DNA from: Caballeronia sp. GAFFF1
GTDB lineage: Bacteria; Pseudomonadota; Gammaproteobacteria; Burkholderiales; Burkholderiaceae
Assembly: GCF_023630705.1 (NCBI RefSeq)
Contig: NZ_JALQEM010000012.1
Coordinates: 1-64,000, forward strand
Length of the DNA stretch: 64,000 nucleotides
Reading direction: 5' to 3'
Shown here: positions 1-10,202 of the stretch, in pieces
Position numbering within the stretch: the stretch's first letter is position 1
Layout: each line of letters starts with the position of its first letter
The notes under the pieces: generated by a model
Databases searched by the model: none
The model's input: the letters and a program-made list of their open reading frames with translations, nothing else
What the model was told of the DNA's origin: nothing
Translations under genes and position numbers: made by a program

Positions 1-401
1 GCCTGCGGCAGCGGCGCGCCGCCCCCGCCATGCGGTGCGCCGCCCGCCTGGGGATTGCCACCGCCGCCGTGCTGGGGCGGACCGCCGGCCTGGCCCTCGT
101 GACCCGGCGGCGGACCGCCGCGGTGGTGGCCGCCGTCATTCCATCCGCGCGGAGGGGCGTGGCGCCAGCCGGGGCCGTCGTCCCAGTAGCGTCCGGGGCC
201 GGGGTAATAGCCGCCGCCGCCGTAATAGCCGCCCTGGACCACGACGCCGGGCTGCACCACCGGGCCGCCGTATCCGTAGGCATCGTAACCGGGCTCGCCG
301 TACGGGGCGGGATAGCCACCGTACGTAGGACCATCGGGATAGGCTGCGCAGCCGCCGAGCAACAGCGCAGACGAGAAAACAAGCAATCCAGCGACTTTCA
401 T
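1..401 (-). CDS. Gly/Pro/Tyr-rich lipoprotein, partial
   Basis: The gene reads off the left edge of the window, so its C terminus is missing. The ATG at 401 opens a protein with a short lipoprotein signal ending in the lipobox LLGGC, with the lipidated Cys near residue 18. It continues into a low-complexity region rich in Gly, Pro, Tyr and His (for example YYGGGGYYPGPG). Such proteins are usually lipoproteins anchored in the outer membrane or facing the periplasm. I recognise no domain and assign no function. The frame stays open to position 1. Confidence 0.7.
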   Translation of the reverse strand, partial: MKVAGLLVFSSALLLGGCAAYPDGPTYGGYPAPYGEPGYDAYGYGGPVVQPGVVVQGGYYGGGGYYPGPGRYWDDGPGWRHAPPRGWNDGGHHRGGPPPGHEGQAGGPPQHGGGGNPQAGGAPHGGGGAPLPQ

Positions 402-660
402 GACCGTTGAGTGTTTCGTTGCAAGCATGTTTCATGAGACATCAGCGCGACGCCAATGTCCCTAAGAACTTTGTAAGGTTTTATGACGGCCGTTGCACTT
501 TTTCGCACACCGGAGCGTCAGGCCGGCGCCTTGCTTGTTGTCCTTTGCGCAACGGACTTTCGCTCATAGCCGGCTTTTTAAGAGATGGACGATTCCGTAC
601 TATTCGTAGCGTCGATAAGTGGGCGATCTGCCCGCTCCGGCATCCAATGAAGGTAGTCCC

Positions 661-879
661 ATGAGAAAGAGAATATCGACCTACTGGCCTCTCGCGGTGT
701 TGGTACTCGCCGCGCTGACCGTTTGCATGCACGCGCAGGAGCGCGAGTCCGCCGCCGTCCGTCACAAGCAGCCGGGCGTCGCGAGCGTGAGCGCGGAGTT
801 GGCCCGCGCCATTTCCTACGGTCTCGTCGAATCGGACGAAGCAGCGCCCGCTGTCGGCCCGGCCTCGCGCGCGCTCTGA
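661..879 (+). CDS. Small protein with N-terminal signal or membrane segment
   Basis: A 72-residue protein beginning MRKRISTYWPLAVLVLAAL: a basic N terminus, one hydrophobic segment (about residues 8-22), then a polar tail. It looks like a signal peptide or single membrane anchor. The ATG at 661 is chosen over an in-frame start at 619 because a GAAGG ribosome-binding sequence sits just before it and the hydrophobic segment follows directly. Function unknown. The 260 bases upstream (402-660) hold no other gene I can support and probably carry the promoters of this gene and of the divergent lipoprotein gene. Confidence 0.55.
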   Translation: MRKRISTYWPLAVLVLAALTVCMHAQERESAAVRHKQPGVASVSAELARAISYGLVESDEAAPAVGPASRAL

Positions 880-914
880 CCGCATCTGACTGCTCTGACC
901 GTCCACGCGGCGCA

Positions 915-950
915 CAAAAAATGGCGTCTTTCATGCGAAAGACGCCATCT
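915..950 (-). terminator. Rho-independent terminator of the aminotransferase gene
   Basis: A perfect 12-base inverted repeat (921-932 with 937-948, 4-base loop) is followed on the minus strand by a run of six T. It lies 33 bases past the aminotransferase stop codon. It may also stop transcripts of the small gene ending at 879. Confidence 0.85.
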
Positions 951-980
951 GTGTTTCTAGCGATCGCGCGATAACGCCGC

Positions 981-2180
981 TTACTTCAGCACGCTGGCCA
1001 CCGCGTTGGCGACGACATCCAGATTGCGCGTGTTCAGCGCGGCCACGCAGATGCGGCCCGTGCTCACTGCATAGATGCCGAACTCTTCGCGCAGGCGGTC
1101 GACCTGAGCGGCGGTCAGCCCGGAGTAGGAGAACATGCCGCGCTGCTTGTCGACGAACGAAAAGTCACGGTCCACGCCCGCCGCCTTCAGACGTTGCACG
1201 AGGCCGTTGCGCATCGCGCGAATGCGCTCGCGCATCTCGCCGAGTTCCTGCTCCCACGTCGCGCGCAGTTCGGGCGATGCCAGCACGGCCGCGACGATCG
1301 AGCCGCCGTGCGTCGGCGGGTTCGAATAGTTGGTGCGGATCACGCGCTTCAGTTGCGACAGCACGCGCGCCGATTCTTCCTTGCTCGCGGTGATGATGCT
1401 CAACGCGCCGACGCGCTCGCCGTACAGCGAGAACGACTTCGAGAACGACGACGACACGAAGACGTTCAGTCCGGCCGCGGCGAAGAGGCGCACGGCGGCG
1501 GCATCCGCCTCGATGCTTTCGCCGAAACCCTGATAGGCAATGTCGAGGAACGGTACCAGATTGCGCGCCTTCACCACTTCCACGACCTGCGCCCACTGCG
1601 CGTCGGTCAGATCGACGCCCGTGGGGTTATGGCAGCACGCGTGCAGCACGACCATCGTGCCCGCCGCATAGCCGTTGAGCGCGGCCAGCATGCCTTCGAA
1701 GTTCACGCCGTGCGTCGCGGCGTCGTAGTACGGATAGTTGACGACCTCGAAGCCCGCGCCTTCGAACAGCGCGCGATGGTTTTCCCAGCTCGGATCGCTG
1801 ATCGCGACGATCGCATTCGGGTTCATGCGTTTCAGGAAGTCCGCGCCGATCTTCAGCGCGCCCGTGCCGCCGAGCGCCTGCGCCGTGACGACGCGGCCGT
1901 CTGCGATCAGCGGCGAGTCCTTGCCGAGCAACAGCGATTGCACGGCGGCGTCATACGCGGCGATGCCGTCGATCGGCAAATAACCACGCGGCAGCGCAGC
2001 CTCGATGCGAGCTTTTTCCGCCTCGCGCACGGCGCGCAGCAGCGGAATCTTGCCTTCTTCATTCGTGTACACGCCGACGCCGAGATTGACTTTGGTCGGG
2101 CGCGGATCGGCGTTGAAGGCTTCGTTGAGGCCCAGAATCGGGTCGCGGGGGGCGAGTTCGACGGCAGAAAAAAGGGACAT
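981..2180 (-). CDS. tyrB: Aromatic/aspartate aminotransferase (class I, PLP)
   Basis: A 399-residue class I aminotransferase of the aspartate/tyrosine subfamily, normal length for the family. It transfers amino groups between aspartate or aromatic amino acids and 2-oxoglutarate in the cytoplasm. The N terminus (FSAVELAPRDPILGL), the substrate and cofactor stretch HACCHNPTG (about residues 180-188) and the PLP lysine K248 in SSSFSKSFS are all present. It is transcribed alone and divergently from uvrB. A TACAAT element on the minus strand at 2316-2321 could be its -10 box. TyrB and AspC specificities are hard to separate from sequence, so the symbol is tentative. Confidence 0.88.
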   Translation of the reverse strand: MSLFSAVELAPRDPILGLNEAFNADPRPTKVNLGVGVYTNEEGKIPLLRAVREAEKARIEAALPRGYLPIDGIAAYDAAVQSLLLGKDSPLIADGRVVTAQALGGTGALKIGADFLKRMNPNAIVAISDPSWENHRALFEGAGFEVVNYPYYDAATHGVNFEGMLAALNGYAAGTMVVLHACCHNPTGVDLTDAQWAQVVEVVKARNLVPFLDIAYQGFGESIEADAAAVRLFAAAGLNVFVSSSFSKSFSLYGERVGALSIITASKEESARVLSQLKRVIRTNYSNPPTHGGSIVAAVLASPELRATWEQELGEMRERIRAMRNGLVQRLKAAGVDRDFSFVDKQRGMFSYSGLTAAQVDRLREEFGIYAVSTGRICVAALNTRNLDVVANAVASVLK

Positions 2181-2554
2181 GATCTATCGGCAGTGTGGAA
2201 AGGACAGGCTGCGGCAAATGCGGACGGCGGTCGCGCGGTGACGAATGCGGCGCGTGGACGTCGACGGCGGTGCGCGGTTCAAAGAACGCTCACGTGCCGT
2301 TCAGTCCAGTCGCACATTGTATCCAATCCGTCGCATCTTTTCGGCGCGCAGTGGCGAGAACGCGCGTGCTTTTTACCGGTTCAGTCGCAAGGCGCCCGAC
2401 GAGCGCGGAGAAAGCGCTTGAGTTCGCCCGGACGAGCCCAATGTGCCTTTTCATGCGCGTCATTCCGACGCCTTTTCGCACTCGTCCGGGCGCAGCGCCA
2501 GTTTTGCGGCAGCCGCTAGAATAGGTGTTTGTCCCGGCGAAGACTCCGTTTCCC
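2181..2554. promoter_or_regulatory. Divergent promoter region between the aminotransferase gene and uvrB
   Basis: This gene-free stretch carries a TACAAT -10-like element for the aminotransferase on the minus strand (2316-2321) and a TAGAAT -10-like element for uvrB on the plus strand (2517-2522). I see no convincing -35 boxes for either. No LexA-type CTGT-N8-ACAG site is visible. Confidence 0.45.
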
Positions 2555-4651
<2,097 letters not shown>

Positions 4652-4660
4652 GCGACCGGG

Positions 4661-4692
4661 AAGGCGGCGAACTGGAATTCGCCGCCTTTCGG
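4661..4692 (+). terminator. Stem-loop terminator after uvrB
   Basis: An 11-base inverted repeat (4661-4671 with 4678-4688, 6-base loop) ends in TT, 10 bases after the uvrB stop. The T-run is short, so it may be a weak terminator. Confidence 0.7.
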
Positions 4693-4760
4693 CACCGTCC
4701 GTGAAAGCCGGCCGACAGCCGAAAAGCCTTACCAGCGTTAGTCTCATTCACTCCGTCAAA

Positions 4761-4818
4761 TTGTTCGCCGCATCAAACGATGCTAAACTGACAAACATTG
4801 AGAATGGTTCGCATTAAC
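4761..4818 (+). promoter_or_regulatory. ftr operon promoter with Fur box
   Basis: TTGTTC (4761-4766) and an extended -10 TGCTAAACT (TAAACT at 4784-4789) are 17 bases apart. Just downstream, 4800-4818 reads GAGAATGGTTCGCATTAAC, matching 13 of 19 positions of the Fur consensus and keeping its AATG-N5-CATT core. A repressor bound there would cover the transcription start, so iron-dependent Fur repression of the ftr operon is inferred. Confidence 0.75.
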
Positions 4819-4931
4819 GTTACGCCGCCACCCGTCCGGGTCACGGAAAACAGAGATGCAGCCGTCTCGTGGCAAGGCCGCGCGAAGCAACGCCGCACGC
4901 GCCGACCGATAACAAGAAAGGAGTGTGTTTG

Positions 4932-5477
4932 ATGGTTTCAACGTTGACGCGCGGCCTCGTCGCCGCCGCTGGTCTCACGGCGATGATGGCGGCCTCGGCT
5001 GCCGAATATCCGATCGGCAAGCAGCACATCGAAGGCGGCATGGAAACGGGGGCCGTCTATCTCCAGCCGATCACGATGGCGCCGGAAGGCATGATGCGCA
5101 AGGCGTCGGATTCGGACATCCATCTGGAAGCCGACATCCACGCGGTCAAGAACAATCCGACCGGTTTCGCGGAAGGCGACTGGATGCCGTACCTCAACGT
5201 CACGTACGAACTGAGCAAGGTCGGCACGACGCAGACGATCAAGGGCGACCTGATGCCGATGGTGGCGAGCGACGGCCCGCACTACGGCGACAACGTGAAG
5301 CTGTTCGGGCCGGGCAAGTATCACCTGAAGCTGCATATCGCGCCGCCGTCGGAGACCGGCCACATGGCGTTCGGCCGTCACACCGACAAGGAAACGGGCG
5401 TCGGCGCGTGGTTCAAGCCGTTCACGGTGGAGTACGACTTCCCGTTCGCGGGCATCGGCAAGAAGGGCGGCTACTAA
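4932..5477 (+). CDS. ftrA: Periplasmic P19/FtrA-type iron-uptake protein
   Basis: A 181-residue periplasmic protein of the P19/Tpd family, which binds copper and ferrous iron for the FtrABCD ferrous uptake system. The signal peptide ends near ASAA-EYPIG (cleavage around residue 24). The family's metal ligands can be seen: Met in LMPM (108-110), H117 in DGPHYG, and H131 and H135 in YHLKLH. The ATG at 4932 follows a strong AAAGGAG ribosome-binding site; a longer in-frame start at 4869 would bury the signal peptide. It is the first gene of the Fur-controlled operon ftrABCD. Naming follows the Bordetella/Brucella/Burkholderia systems. Confidence 0.88.
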   Translation: MVSTLTRGLVAAAGLTAMMAASAAEYPIGKQHIEGGMETGAVYLQPITMAPEGMMRKASDSDIHLEADIHAVKNNPTGFAEGDWMPYLNVTYELSKVGTTQTIKGDLMPMVASDGPHYGDNVKLFGPGKYHLKLHIAPPSETGHMAFGRHTDKETGVGAWFKPFTVEYDFPFAGIGKKGGY

Positions 5478-5554
5478 GCAGTTTCAAGCAGTTCGCTCGA
5501 TTTGCGCGCCTGGCGTTTCGGTGAAGCGGGCGCGTGCATCTTCGGGAAGAAAGA

Positions 5555-5884
5555 ATGAACTCGAAAATTCAGGCAGTCGCGCTCGCGCTGTCCGTGATGG
5601 TCGGCACGGCGAGCGCGGCCGATCTGCCGACGTTCAAGCTGGAAATGAACGACGGCAAGCTCAACCCGGCGCGCATCGAGGTGCCGGCGGGACAGCGCAT
5701 CAAGATCGAAGTGCATAACGTGGGCAAGGGCGCGGCCGAGTTCGAAAGCGTGCAGCTGCGTAAAGAGAAAGTGCTGGCGCCGGGCGCGGATTCGTTCGTG
5801 GTAATCGCGCCTCTCGATCCGGGCGAGTACAAGTTCTTCGACGATTTTCATCAGACGGCGCAAGGCGTGATCGTCGCAAAGTGA
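5555..5884 (+). CDS. ftrB: Cupredoxin-like periplasmic protein FtrB
   Basis: A 109-residue exported protein with a signal peptide ending GTASAA-DLPTF and a single cupredoxin_1-type beta-sandwich. In FtrABCD systems this partner is proposed to oxidise or hand over iron between the P19 protein and the permease. The C terminus DPGEYKFFDDFHQTAQG resembles the copper loop of the family but lacks a clear Cys ligand, as in other FtrB proteins. It lies 77 bases after ftrA and 72 before ftrC in the same operon. ATG 5555 is preferred over 5534 because the signal peptide begins there. Confidence 0.82.
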   Translation: MNSKIQAVALALSVMVGTASAADLPTFKLEMNDGKLNPARIEVPAGQRIKIEVHNVGKGAAEFESVQLRKEKVLAPGADSFVVIAPLDPGEYKFFDDFHQTAQGVIVAK

Positions 5885-5956
5885 TGATTGAGCCGCGCGG
5901 CGCTTCACGATAGGCATCGCGCGGCCGATAAAGCAGAACGGGCAGGGAGTTTCGAT

Positions 5957-6808
5957 ATGGGGCAGGTACTTTTCATCGTGTGGCGGGAAAGCGTCGAGGC
6001 GCTTCTCGTCGTCGGCATTCTGTACGCGTGGCTCAAGAACGGCGATCATCAGGCGCGTCGGGGCCTGCCTTATCTGTGGTTCGGCGTCGTGGCGGGATTG
6101 CTCGCGGCGGTCGGTCTCGGGGCAGCGTTGATCGGCTTCACCGAAGTGCTGTCCGGCAATGCTCAAGACTACTTTCAGACAGCGATGGTGCTCGTCGCGT
6201 GCGTGCTGATCGTGCAAATGGTGCTGTGGATGAAGCGCCACGGACGCACGCTCAAGCGCGACATGGAAACGTCGCTGCAAAAGACCACGCAGGACGGCCA
6301 CTGGTGGGGCATCGCGCTGCTCGTGGCGCTCGCCATCGCGCGTGAAGGCAGCGAAACCGCCGTGTTCCTGTACGGCGTCGGCTTCGGGCAATCCGGGCAC
6401 GTCGCGGCTTCGCAGTACGCAGCCATCATCATCGGATTTGGACTCGCGCTCCTGACCTTCTACGTGCTTCAGCTCGGCGGCAAGGTGTTCTCGTGGCGCG
6501 CATTCTTCCGCGTCACCGAAATCATGCTGCTGTTCCTCGCCGCGGGTCTGTTCGAGACAGGCGTCGACAAGCTGATCGACATGGAAGTGCTGCCCGTCAT
6601 CGTCAATCAGATGTGGAACACGTCTGCGATTCTCGACGACTCCAGCACCTTCGGCTCGCTCGTCGCGACGCTCACGGGGTATCGCGCGCATCCGGCGGGC
6701 ATGAACATCGTCGCGTATGCGGTGTACTGGATCGTCATCTATCTCCTGTTACGCCGCTCGAATAGCCAGATGGCGCAAAAACAGAAGGCGGCCGGACGCC
6801 CGGCATGA
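5957..6808 (+). CDS. ftrC: FTR1-family iron permease
   Basis: A 283-residue polytopic inner-membrane permease of the FTR1/EfeU family, about seven membrane segments. Both iron-binding RExxE motifs are present: RESVE at 10-14 and REGSE at 129-133. It carries iron across the cytoplasmic membrane after handling by FtrA and FtrB. ATG 5957 follows a GGCAGGGAG ribosome-binding site; the upstream in-frame start at 5888 gives a polar extension unlike the family. The stop overlaps the next start (ATGA), so translation with ftrD is coupled. Confidence 0.9.
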   Translation: MGQVLFIVWRESVEALLVVGILYAWLKNGDHQARRGLPYLWFGVVAGLLAAVGLGAALIGFTEVLSGNAQDYFQTAMVLVACVLIVQMVLWMKRHGRTLKRDMETSLQKTTQDGHWWGIALLVALAIAREGSETAVFLYGVGFGQSGHVAASQYAAIIIGFGLALLTFYVLQLGGKVFSWRAFFRVTEIMLLFLAAGLFETGVDKLIDMEVLPVIVNQMWNTSAILDDSSTFGSLVATLTGYRAHPAGMNIVAYAVYWIVIYLLLRRSNSQMAQKQKAAGRPA

Positions 6809-8232
6809 GCTCCTCGATGCAACAAAGCGTGCAGCCCGATACGCAGGCCCAGAGCCGGCTCCAGCAAGCCGGCCACTGGATGCAACGGCACGGCAGCGTG
6901 ATCCGCGGAATTCAGTGGGTCGTCGTTGCCGTGTATGCGTTTCTGATCATCGTTCCGGCCGTGCTGCCGCTGCCCGACGGCTCCGCGCATCTCTGGAACA
7001 ACCTGACGCTCGCGGCGCAGTTCGTGTTCTGGGGCATCTGGTGGCCGTTCGTGCTGCTGTCGATGGTCATGCTTGGCCGCGTGTGGTGCGGCGTGCTGTG
7101 TCCGGAAGGCGCGCTTACCGAATTCGCGAGCCGCTTCGGCCGCGGGCGCGCGATTCCGCACTGGATGCGCTGGGGCGGCTGGCCGTTCGTGGCGTTCGGA
7201 CTCACGACCATCTACGGCCAGATGGTCAGCGTCTATCAATATCCGAAGGCCGTGCTGCTCGTGCTCGGCGGCTCGACGGTCGCGGCGATCATCATCGGCT
7301 TGCTGTACGGCCGGGAAAAGCGCGTGTGGTGCAAGTATCTGTGCCCGGTCAACGGCGTGTTCTCGCTGCTCGCGCGTCTTGCGCCGTTCCACTACAAGGT
7401 CAGCGAAGACGCGTGGCGCCGCTCGTACAAGCAGGGCGAACACGGCCATCGCGTCATTCCGATCAACTGCGCGCCGCTCGTGCCGCTGCGAAACATGAAG
7501 GGCGCCGCGGACTGCCATATGTGCGGGCGTTGCAGCGGCCATCGCGATGCGATCGCGCTGACGTGGCGCTCGCCCGCCGAGGAAGTCGTGAAGCTCGGCG
7601 ACAAGGCGGCGAATCCGTGGGACACGGCGCTGATTCTCTACGGCCTGCTCGGCATTGCCATCGGCGCGTTCCACTGGACGGTGAGCACGTGGTTCGTCGA
7701 TCTGAAGCAGTTTTTCGCGGGCTGGCTGATCGATCACAACATCCTCTGGCCGCTCGACACCAACGCGCCGTGGTTCCTGTTCACGCACTATCCGGATCAG
7801 AACGACGTCTTCTCGTGGCTCGACGGCACGATGGTCGTCGGCTACATCCTTGCGACGGCGCTCGTCTATGGCACGGCGCTGCTCGCGCTCATCGCAATGG
7901 GCGCGCGCATGCTCGGGAAGCTGAACGCGATGCGCGTGCATCATCTGACGCTCGCGCTGATTCCGATTGCGGGCGTCGGCGTGTTCCTCGGTCTTTCGGC
8001 GACCACGGTTTCGCTTCTGCGCGCCGAGCACGTGCCGTTGTGGTGGGTCGCGGACTTGCGGCTCGCGCTCCTGGCCATCGCGAATGTGTGGAGCGCGTGG
8101 CTCGCGTGGCGCGTGAGCGGGCGCTATGCGTCGACGCCTGGCCCCCGGCTCCTTTCGATGATATGGTTGATCGCGGCGCTGGCCGTGGTGGACAGCGCCT
8201 GGTACCTGATGTTCTGGGGCTTTTCCCGATAA
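6805..8232 (+). CDS. ftrD: Membrane polyferredoxin FtrD (NapH/RdxA-like)
   Basis: A 475-residue inner-membrane iron-sulfur protein with about eight hydrophobic segments, proposed to move electrons for the FtrABCD iron cycle. Cysteine motifs are WCGVLCPEG (C95, C99), WCKYLCP (C176, C180) and C222 plus the CHMCGRC stretch (C237, C240, C243). The first two CxxxCP motifs are typical of NapH/NosR/RdxA proteins; the third set could hold a [4Fe-4S] cluster. It overlaps ftrC by four bases and is the last core gene of the operon. Confidence 0.87.
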   Translation: MSSSMQQSVQPDTQAQSRLQQAGHWMQRHGSVIRGIQWVVVAVYAFLIIVPAVLPLPDGSAHLWNNLTLAAQFVFWGIWWPFVLLSMVMLGRVWCGVLCPEGALTEFASRFGRGRAIPHWMRWGGWPFVAFGLTTIYGQMVSVYQYPKAVLLVLGGSTVAAIIIGLLYGREKRVWCKYLCPVNGVFSLLARLAPFHYKVSEDAWRRSYKQGEHGHRVIPINCAPLVPLRNMKGAADCHMCGRCSGHRDAIALTWRSPAEEVVKLGDKAANPWDTALILYGLLGIAIGAFHWTVSTWFVDLKQFFAGWLIDHNILWPLDTNAPWFLFTHYPDQNDVFSWLDGTMVVGYILATALVYGTALLALIAMGARMLGKLNAMRVHHLTLALIPIAGVGVFLGLSATTVSLLRAEHVPLWWVADLRLALLAIANVWSAWLAWRVSGRYASTPGPRLLSMIWLIAALAVVDSAWYLMFWGFSR

Positions 8233-8256
8233 CGCCAGCACGCGAGGGCGCGCCAA

Positions 8257-8670
8257 GTGAGAACGAAACCCGCACTGACCGACGATGACGTGTTAGCCAT
8301 GGCCGCCGCCGCCGAAGCGCACGCGAAGCATCACAACTGGAACGTGACCATCGCCATCGTCGATGACGGCGGGCATCTGCTGCATCTGCACCGGCTCGAA
8401 GGAGCGGGCGCGAGCACGGTGGAAATGGCGACGGGCAAGGCGCGCACGGCCGTGCTCGGCCGCCGCGAGACGAAGGTCTACGAAGACACCATCAAGCAGG
8501 GGCGTACCGCGTTCCTCTCCGCGCCGATGACGGCCATGCTCGAAGGCGGCGTGCCGATTTTCGTCGGCACGGATATCGTCGGAGCGGTCGGCGTCTCGGG
8601 CGTGAAGTCGGATCAGGATGCGCAGGTCGCGCGCGCGGGTATCGCGGCGCTGGGAATCGAGAACGTCTGA
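8257..8670 (+). CDS. GlcG/HbpS-family heme-binding-like protein
   Basis: A 137-residue protein of the GlcG/HbpS (DUF336) family with the typical opening ALTDDDVLAMAAAAEAHA and the glycine-rich core GGVPIF, DIVGAVGVSG. Members bind heme or corrinoids in some systems and are stand-alone accessory proteins in others. It starts at GTG, 24 bases after ftrD, and a terminator follows it, so it is probably the fifth gene of the Fur-controlled operon. There is no signal peptide, so it is cytoplasmic. A role in iron or heme handling is inferred from position only. Confidence 0.78.
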   Translation: MRTKPALTDDDVLAMAAAAEAHAKHHNWNVTIAIVDDGGHLLHLHRLEGAGASTVEMATGKARTAVLGRRETKVYEDTIKQGRTAFLSAPMTAMLEGGVPIFVGTDIVGAVGVSGVKSDQDAQVARAGIAALGIENV

Positions 8671-8691
8671 ATCGACGGCCATCGCAGATAG

Positions 8692-8731
8692 AAAAACGGC
8701 GCGCTCTCGCAAGAGAGCGCGCCGTTTGTTT
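8692..8731. terminator. Bidirectional terminator between the ftr operon and the hemP 3' region
   Basis: A 14-base perfect inverted repeat (8695-8708 with 8713-8726, loop GCAA) has T-rich sequence on the plus side (TGTTT) and five T on the minus side. It can end both the ftr operon and minus-strand transcripts coming from hemP. Confidence 0.88.
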
Positions 8732-8747
8732 GAAGCGTTGGAGCGGC

Positions 8748-8885
8748 AAAAAAAACGGCTTCGCTGGCTATCGACGACTGGCTGGTGTTTGCACGAAGGG
8801 GTCTAAATTCTCGCGTGCAAGTCGTCCTTGCTGGCTAAGGCCAAACACCTCTTGGCGAGGTGGTCCCCACAATACCCGGTACGTC
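8748..8885 (-). ncRNA. Structured RNA 3' of hemP, candidate BrrF-like iron sRNA
   Basis: On the minus strand, directly after the hemP stop (8902), the sequence folds into nested stems. CACCTC/GAGGTG forms a 6-pair hairpin (8847-8864), CCTT/AAGG a short one, GACGACT pairs with AGTCGTC, TTGCACG with CGTGCAA, and GGTGTTT can pair with AAACACC as an alternative. The region ends in eight T (8748-8755) with a second terminator beyond. From memory, Burkholderia cenocepacia has the low-iron sRNA BrrF (ncS63) in this genome context, and the Fur box of hemP would make this RNA iron-controlled. I have not aligned the sequences; exact ends are uncertain. Confidence 0.55.
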
Positions 8886-8901
8886 CTGCTGTTCTTTCGC
8901 G

Positions 8902-9147
8902 CTACTTCGTCAGGATGAGCTTGCCCAGACGCGTGGCGCGCAATTGATACGTTTCCCCGTTATGCACGATGGCGACATGACTGCGGCCTTGCAACAGCGC
9001 GTCGCTGCGCAGCGACCGTTCGCCGTTGGCATCGTTGGCCGAGACGCGCTCCGTCGTTTCTGCCGCAGTCTTCGGGCGGGTGATCGCCGCGTCGCGAGCA
9101 AGCGGGCGGCGCAGCCTGAGCGTGGAGGATCGCAGCGTGTCGGTCAT
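8902..9147 (-). CDS. hemP: Hemin uptake protein HemP
   Basis: An 81-residue protein whose last 35 residues are the HemP domain (LLQGRSHVAIVHNGETYQLR then RLGKLILTK). HemP is a small cytoplasmic protein found in heme and iron uptake loci; in Burkholderia it activates heme-receptor genes. The start at 9147 (MTDTLRSS) is chosen over 9216 because the latter lies on or above the Fur box at 9190-9208. No heme receptor or hmu genes are adjacent. A structured RNA follows in the 3' region. Confidence 0.85.
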   Translation of the reverse strand: MTDTLRSSTLRLRRPLARDAAITRPKTAAETTERVSANDANGERSLRSDALLQGRSHVAIVHNGETYQLRATRLGKLILTK

Positions 9148-9189
9148 GTTGTCGGTTGTAGGTGCCGTCGTTGATTCGATGGATCGATA

Positions 9190-9208
9190 GTAAATGATAA
9201 CCATTCCT
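9190..9208 (-). promoter_or_regulatory. Fur box upstream of hemP
   Basis: The 19 bases centred on 9199 match the Fur consensus at 13 positions, including AATGATAACCATT at 9193-9205, which differs from the ideal AATGATAATCATT core by one base. It lies about 43 bases before the chosen hemP start. This is the best Fur site in the window. Confidence 0.85.
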
Positions 9209-9272
9209 ATTTGCAACTAAGGCTTTTCGATGGGAACGCGGCGTTCGATAGCCGCGCTTCATCCATCATGCG

Positions 9273-9761
9273 TCAATGCAGCGGACTTTCGCCCGTGCGC
9301 CCGTGCGCGTACTGACGAATGAGCCGCACGGTGTCGATATCCGACTCGCGATACGCCGATTTCACGATTTCCTGCGTCTGCCGCTCGTCGGGCGTGGAGT
9401 TCTCGCTCTCGGGCAGCGTCGTGCTGTAGGTAAAGCGCAGGAAAAGCTGCATGGCGTCGGGCTGCTCGATAGCCATCGTGAGCGAGCCGCCGACGTGTTC
9501 GGCAGTCGGCAGGATGTCGTAGCGCACGCTGTTATGCGGATCGAGCGTCACGCGGTCTCGCACCACGGCCTGACCATAGTGCAGCTCGCGCTCCATCACA
9601 TCGCCTTCGCGGAAGAGGATCGCGCAGCTATCGAGGCCCAGCACGAAAAGCTGCGGCTGTTCCGCGCGCAGCACGAGGCCTTCCCACAGCTGCTCGCGCG
9701 TCAGTGAGTCGACGAGCGGGTTCGTCGGATCGTTAATCTGGATCAGGTGTTCGAAATTCAA
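9273..9761 (-). CDS. SRPBCC family protein (DUF1857/AtaL-like)
   Basis: A 162-residue cytoplasmic protein starting MNFEHLIQINDP. It matches in pattern the AtaL-like DUF1857 group of the SRPBCC (START/Bet v 1) fold: conserved LTREQLWEGL after the first strand and a beta-rich middle. The fold makes a hydrophobic pocket, but the ligand of this group is unknown. It stands as the last gene of a possible minus-strand pair with the OsmC gene (33 bases apart). Full length; no oddity seen. Confidence 0.75.
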   Translation of the reverse strand: MNFEHLIQINDPTNPLVDSLTREQLWEGLVLRAEQPQLFVLGLDSCAILFREGDVMERELHYGQAVVRDRVTLDPHNSVRYDILPTAEHVGGSLTMAIEQPDAMQLFLRFTYSTTLPESENSTPDERQTQEIVKSAYRESDIDTVRLIRQYAHGRTGESPLH

Positions 9762-9794
9762 GACGACGTTTCCTTGGACGTTCGTGACGCCCAG

Positions 9795-10202
9795 TCACAC
9801 CGGTTCGGCGGGAATGAGCCCCGAGTCGATGCGAACGGCACCGACGAGAACCTTGTGCATCGGGCAGGCATTGGCAATTTGCAAGAGACGTTCCCGTTGC
9901 GTTTGGTCGAGCGGGCCGTCCAGCGAGATGCGGCGGTCGATCACGGTGCCGTCCGCCGAGGTGTTCATCGACAGTTCGACGCGCAGTGACGTGAGCGGCC
10001 AACCCTTGCGCTTCGCGTACATGCGCAGCGTGATGGACGTGCATGCGCCGAGGCTCGACAAGAGGAGCGACGAAGGCTGCGGCGCCGAATCGGCACCGCC
10101 GAGACTGGCCGGCTCGTCGGCGAACCACGTATGCGTGCCGTCTTCGAGGCGGGTTTCGTAATCGGCGCTGCCGATGGTGGCGGTCACGACGGGAGCGGAC
10201 AT
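9795..10202 (-). CDS. OsmC family protein
   Basis: A 135-residue OsmC/YhfA-type protein. The two redox cysteines are seen in GACTSITLRMYA (C54) and NACPMHKVL (C113). OsmC and Ohr proteins reduce organic hydroperoxides using these cysteines; the spacing and SLGACTS motif point to the OsmC/YhfA side rather than Ohr, so the substrate is uncertain. The N-terminal half carries the domain-swapped beta-sheet segment. It is upstream of, and probably co-transcribed with, the DUF1857 gene. Confidence 0.85.
   Translation of the reverse strand: MSAPVVTATIGSADYETRLEDGTHTWFADEPASLGGADSAPQPSSLLLSSLGACTSITLRMYAKRKGWPLTSLRVELSMNTSADGTVIDRRISLDGPLDQTQRERLLQIANACPMHKVLVGAVRIDSGLIPAEPV

Noticed and set aside
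2181..2554. A LexA (SOS) box before uvrB
   Set aside because: No CTGT-N8-ACAG-type sequence is seen in the region.
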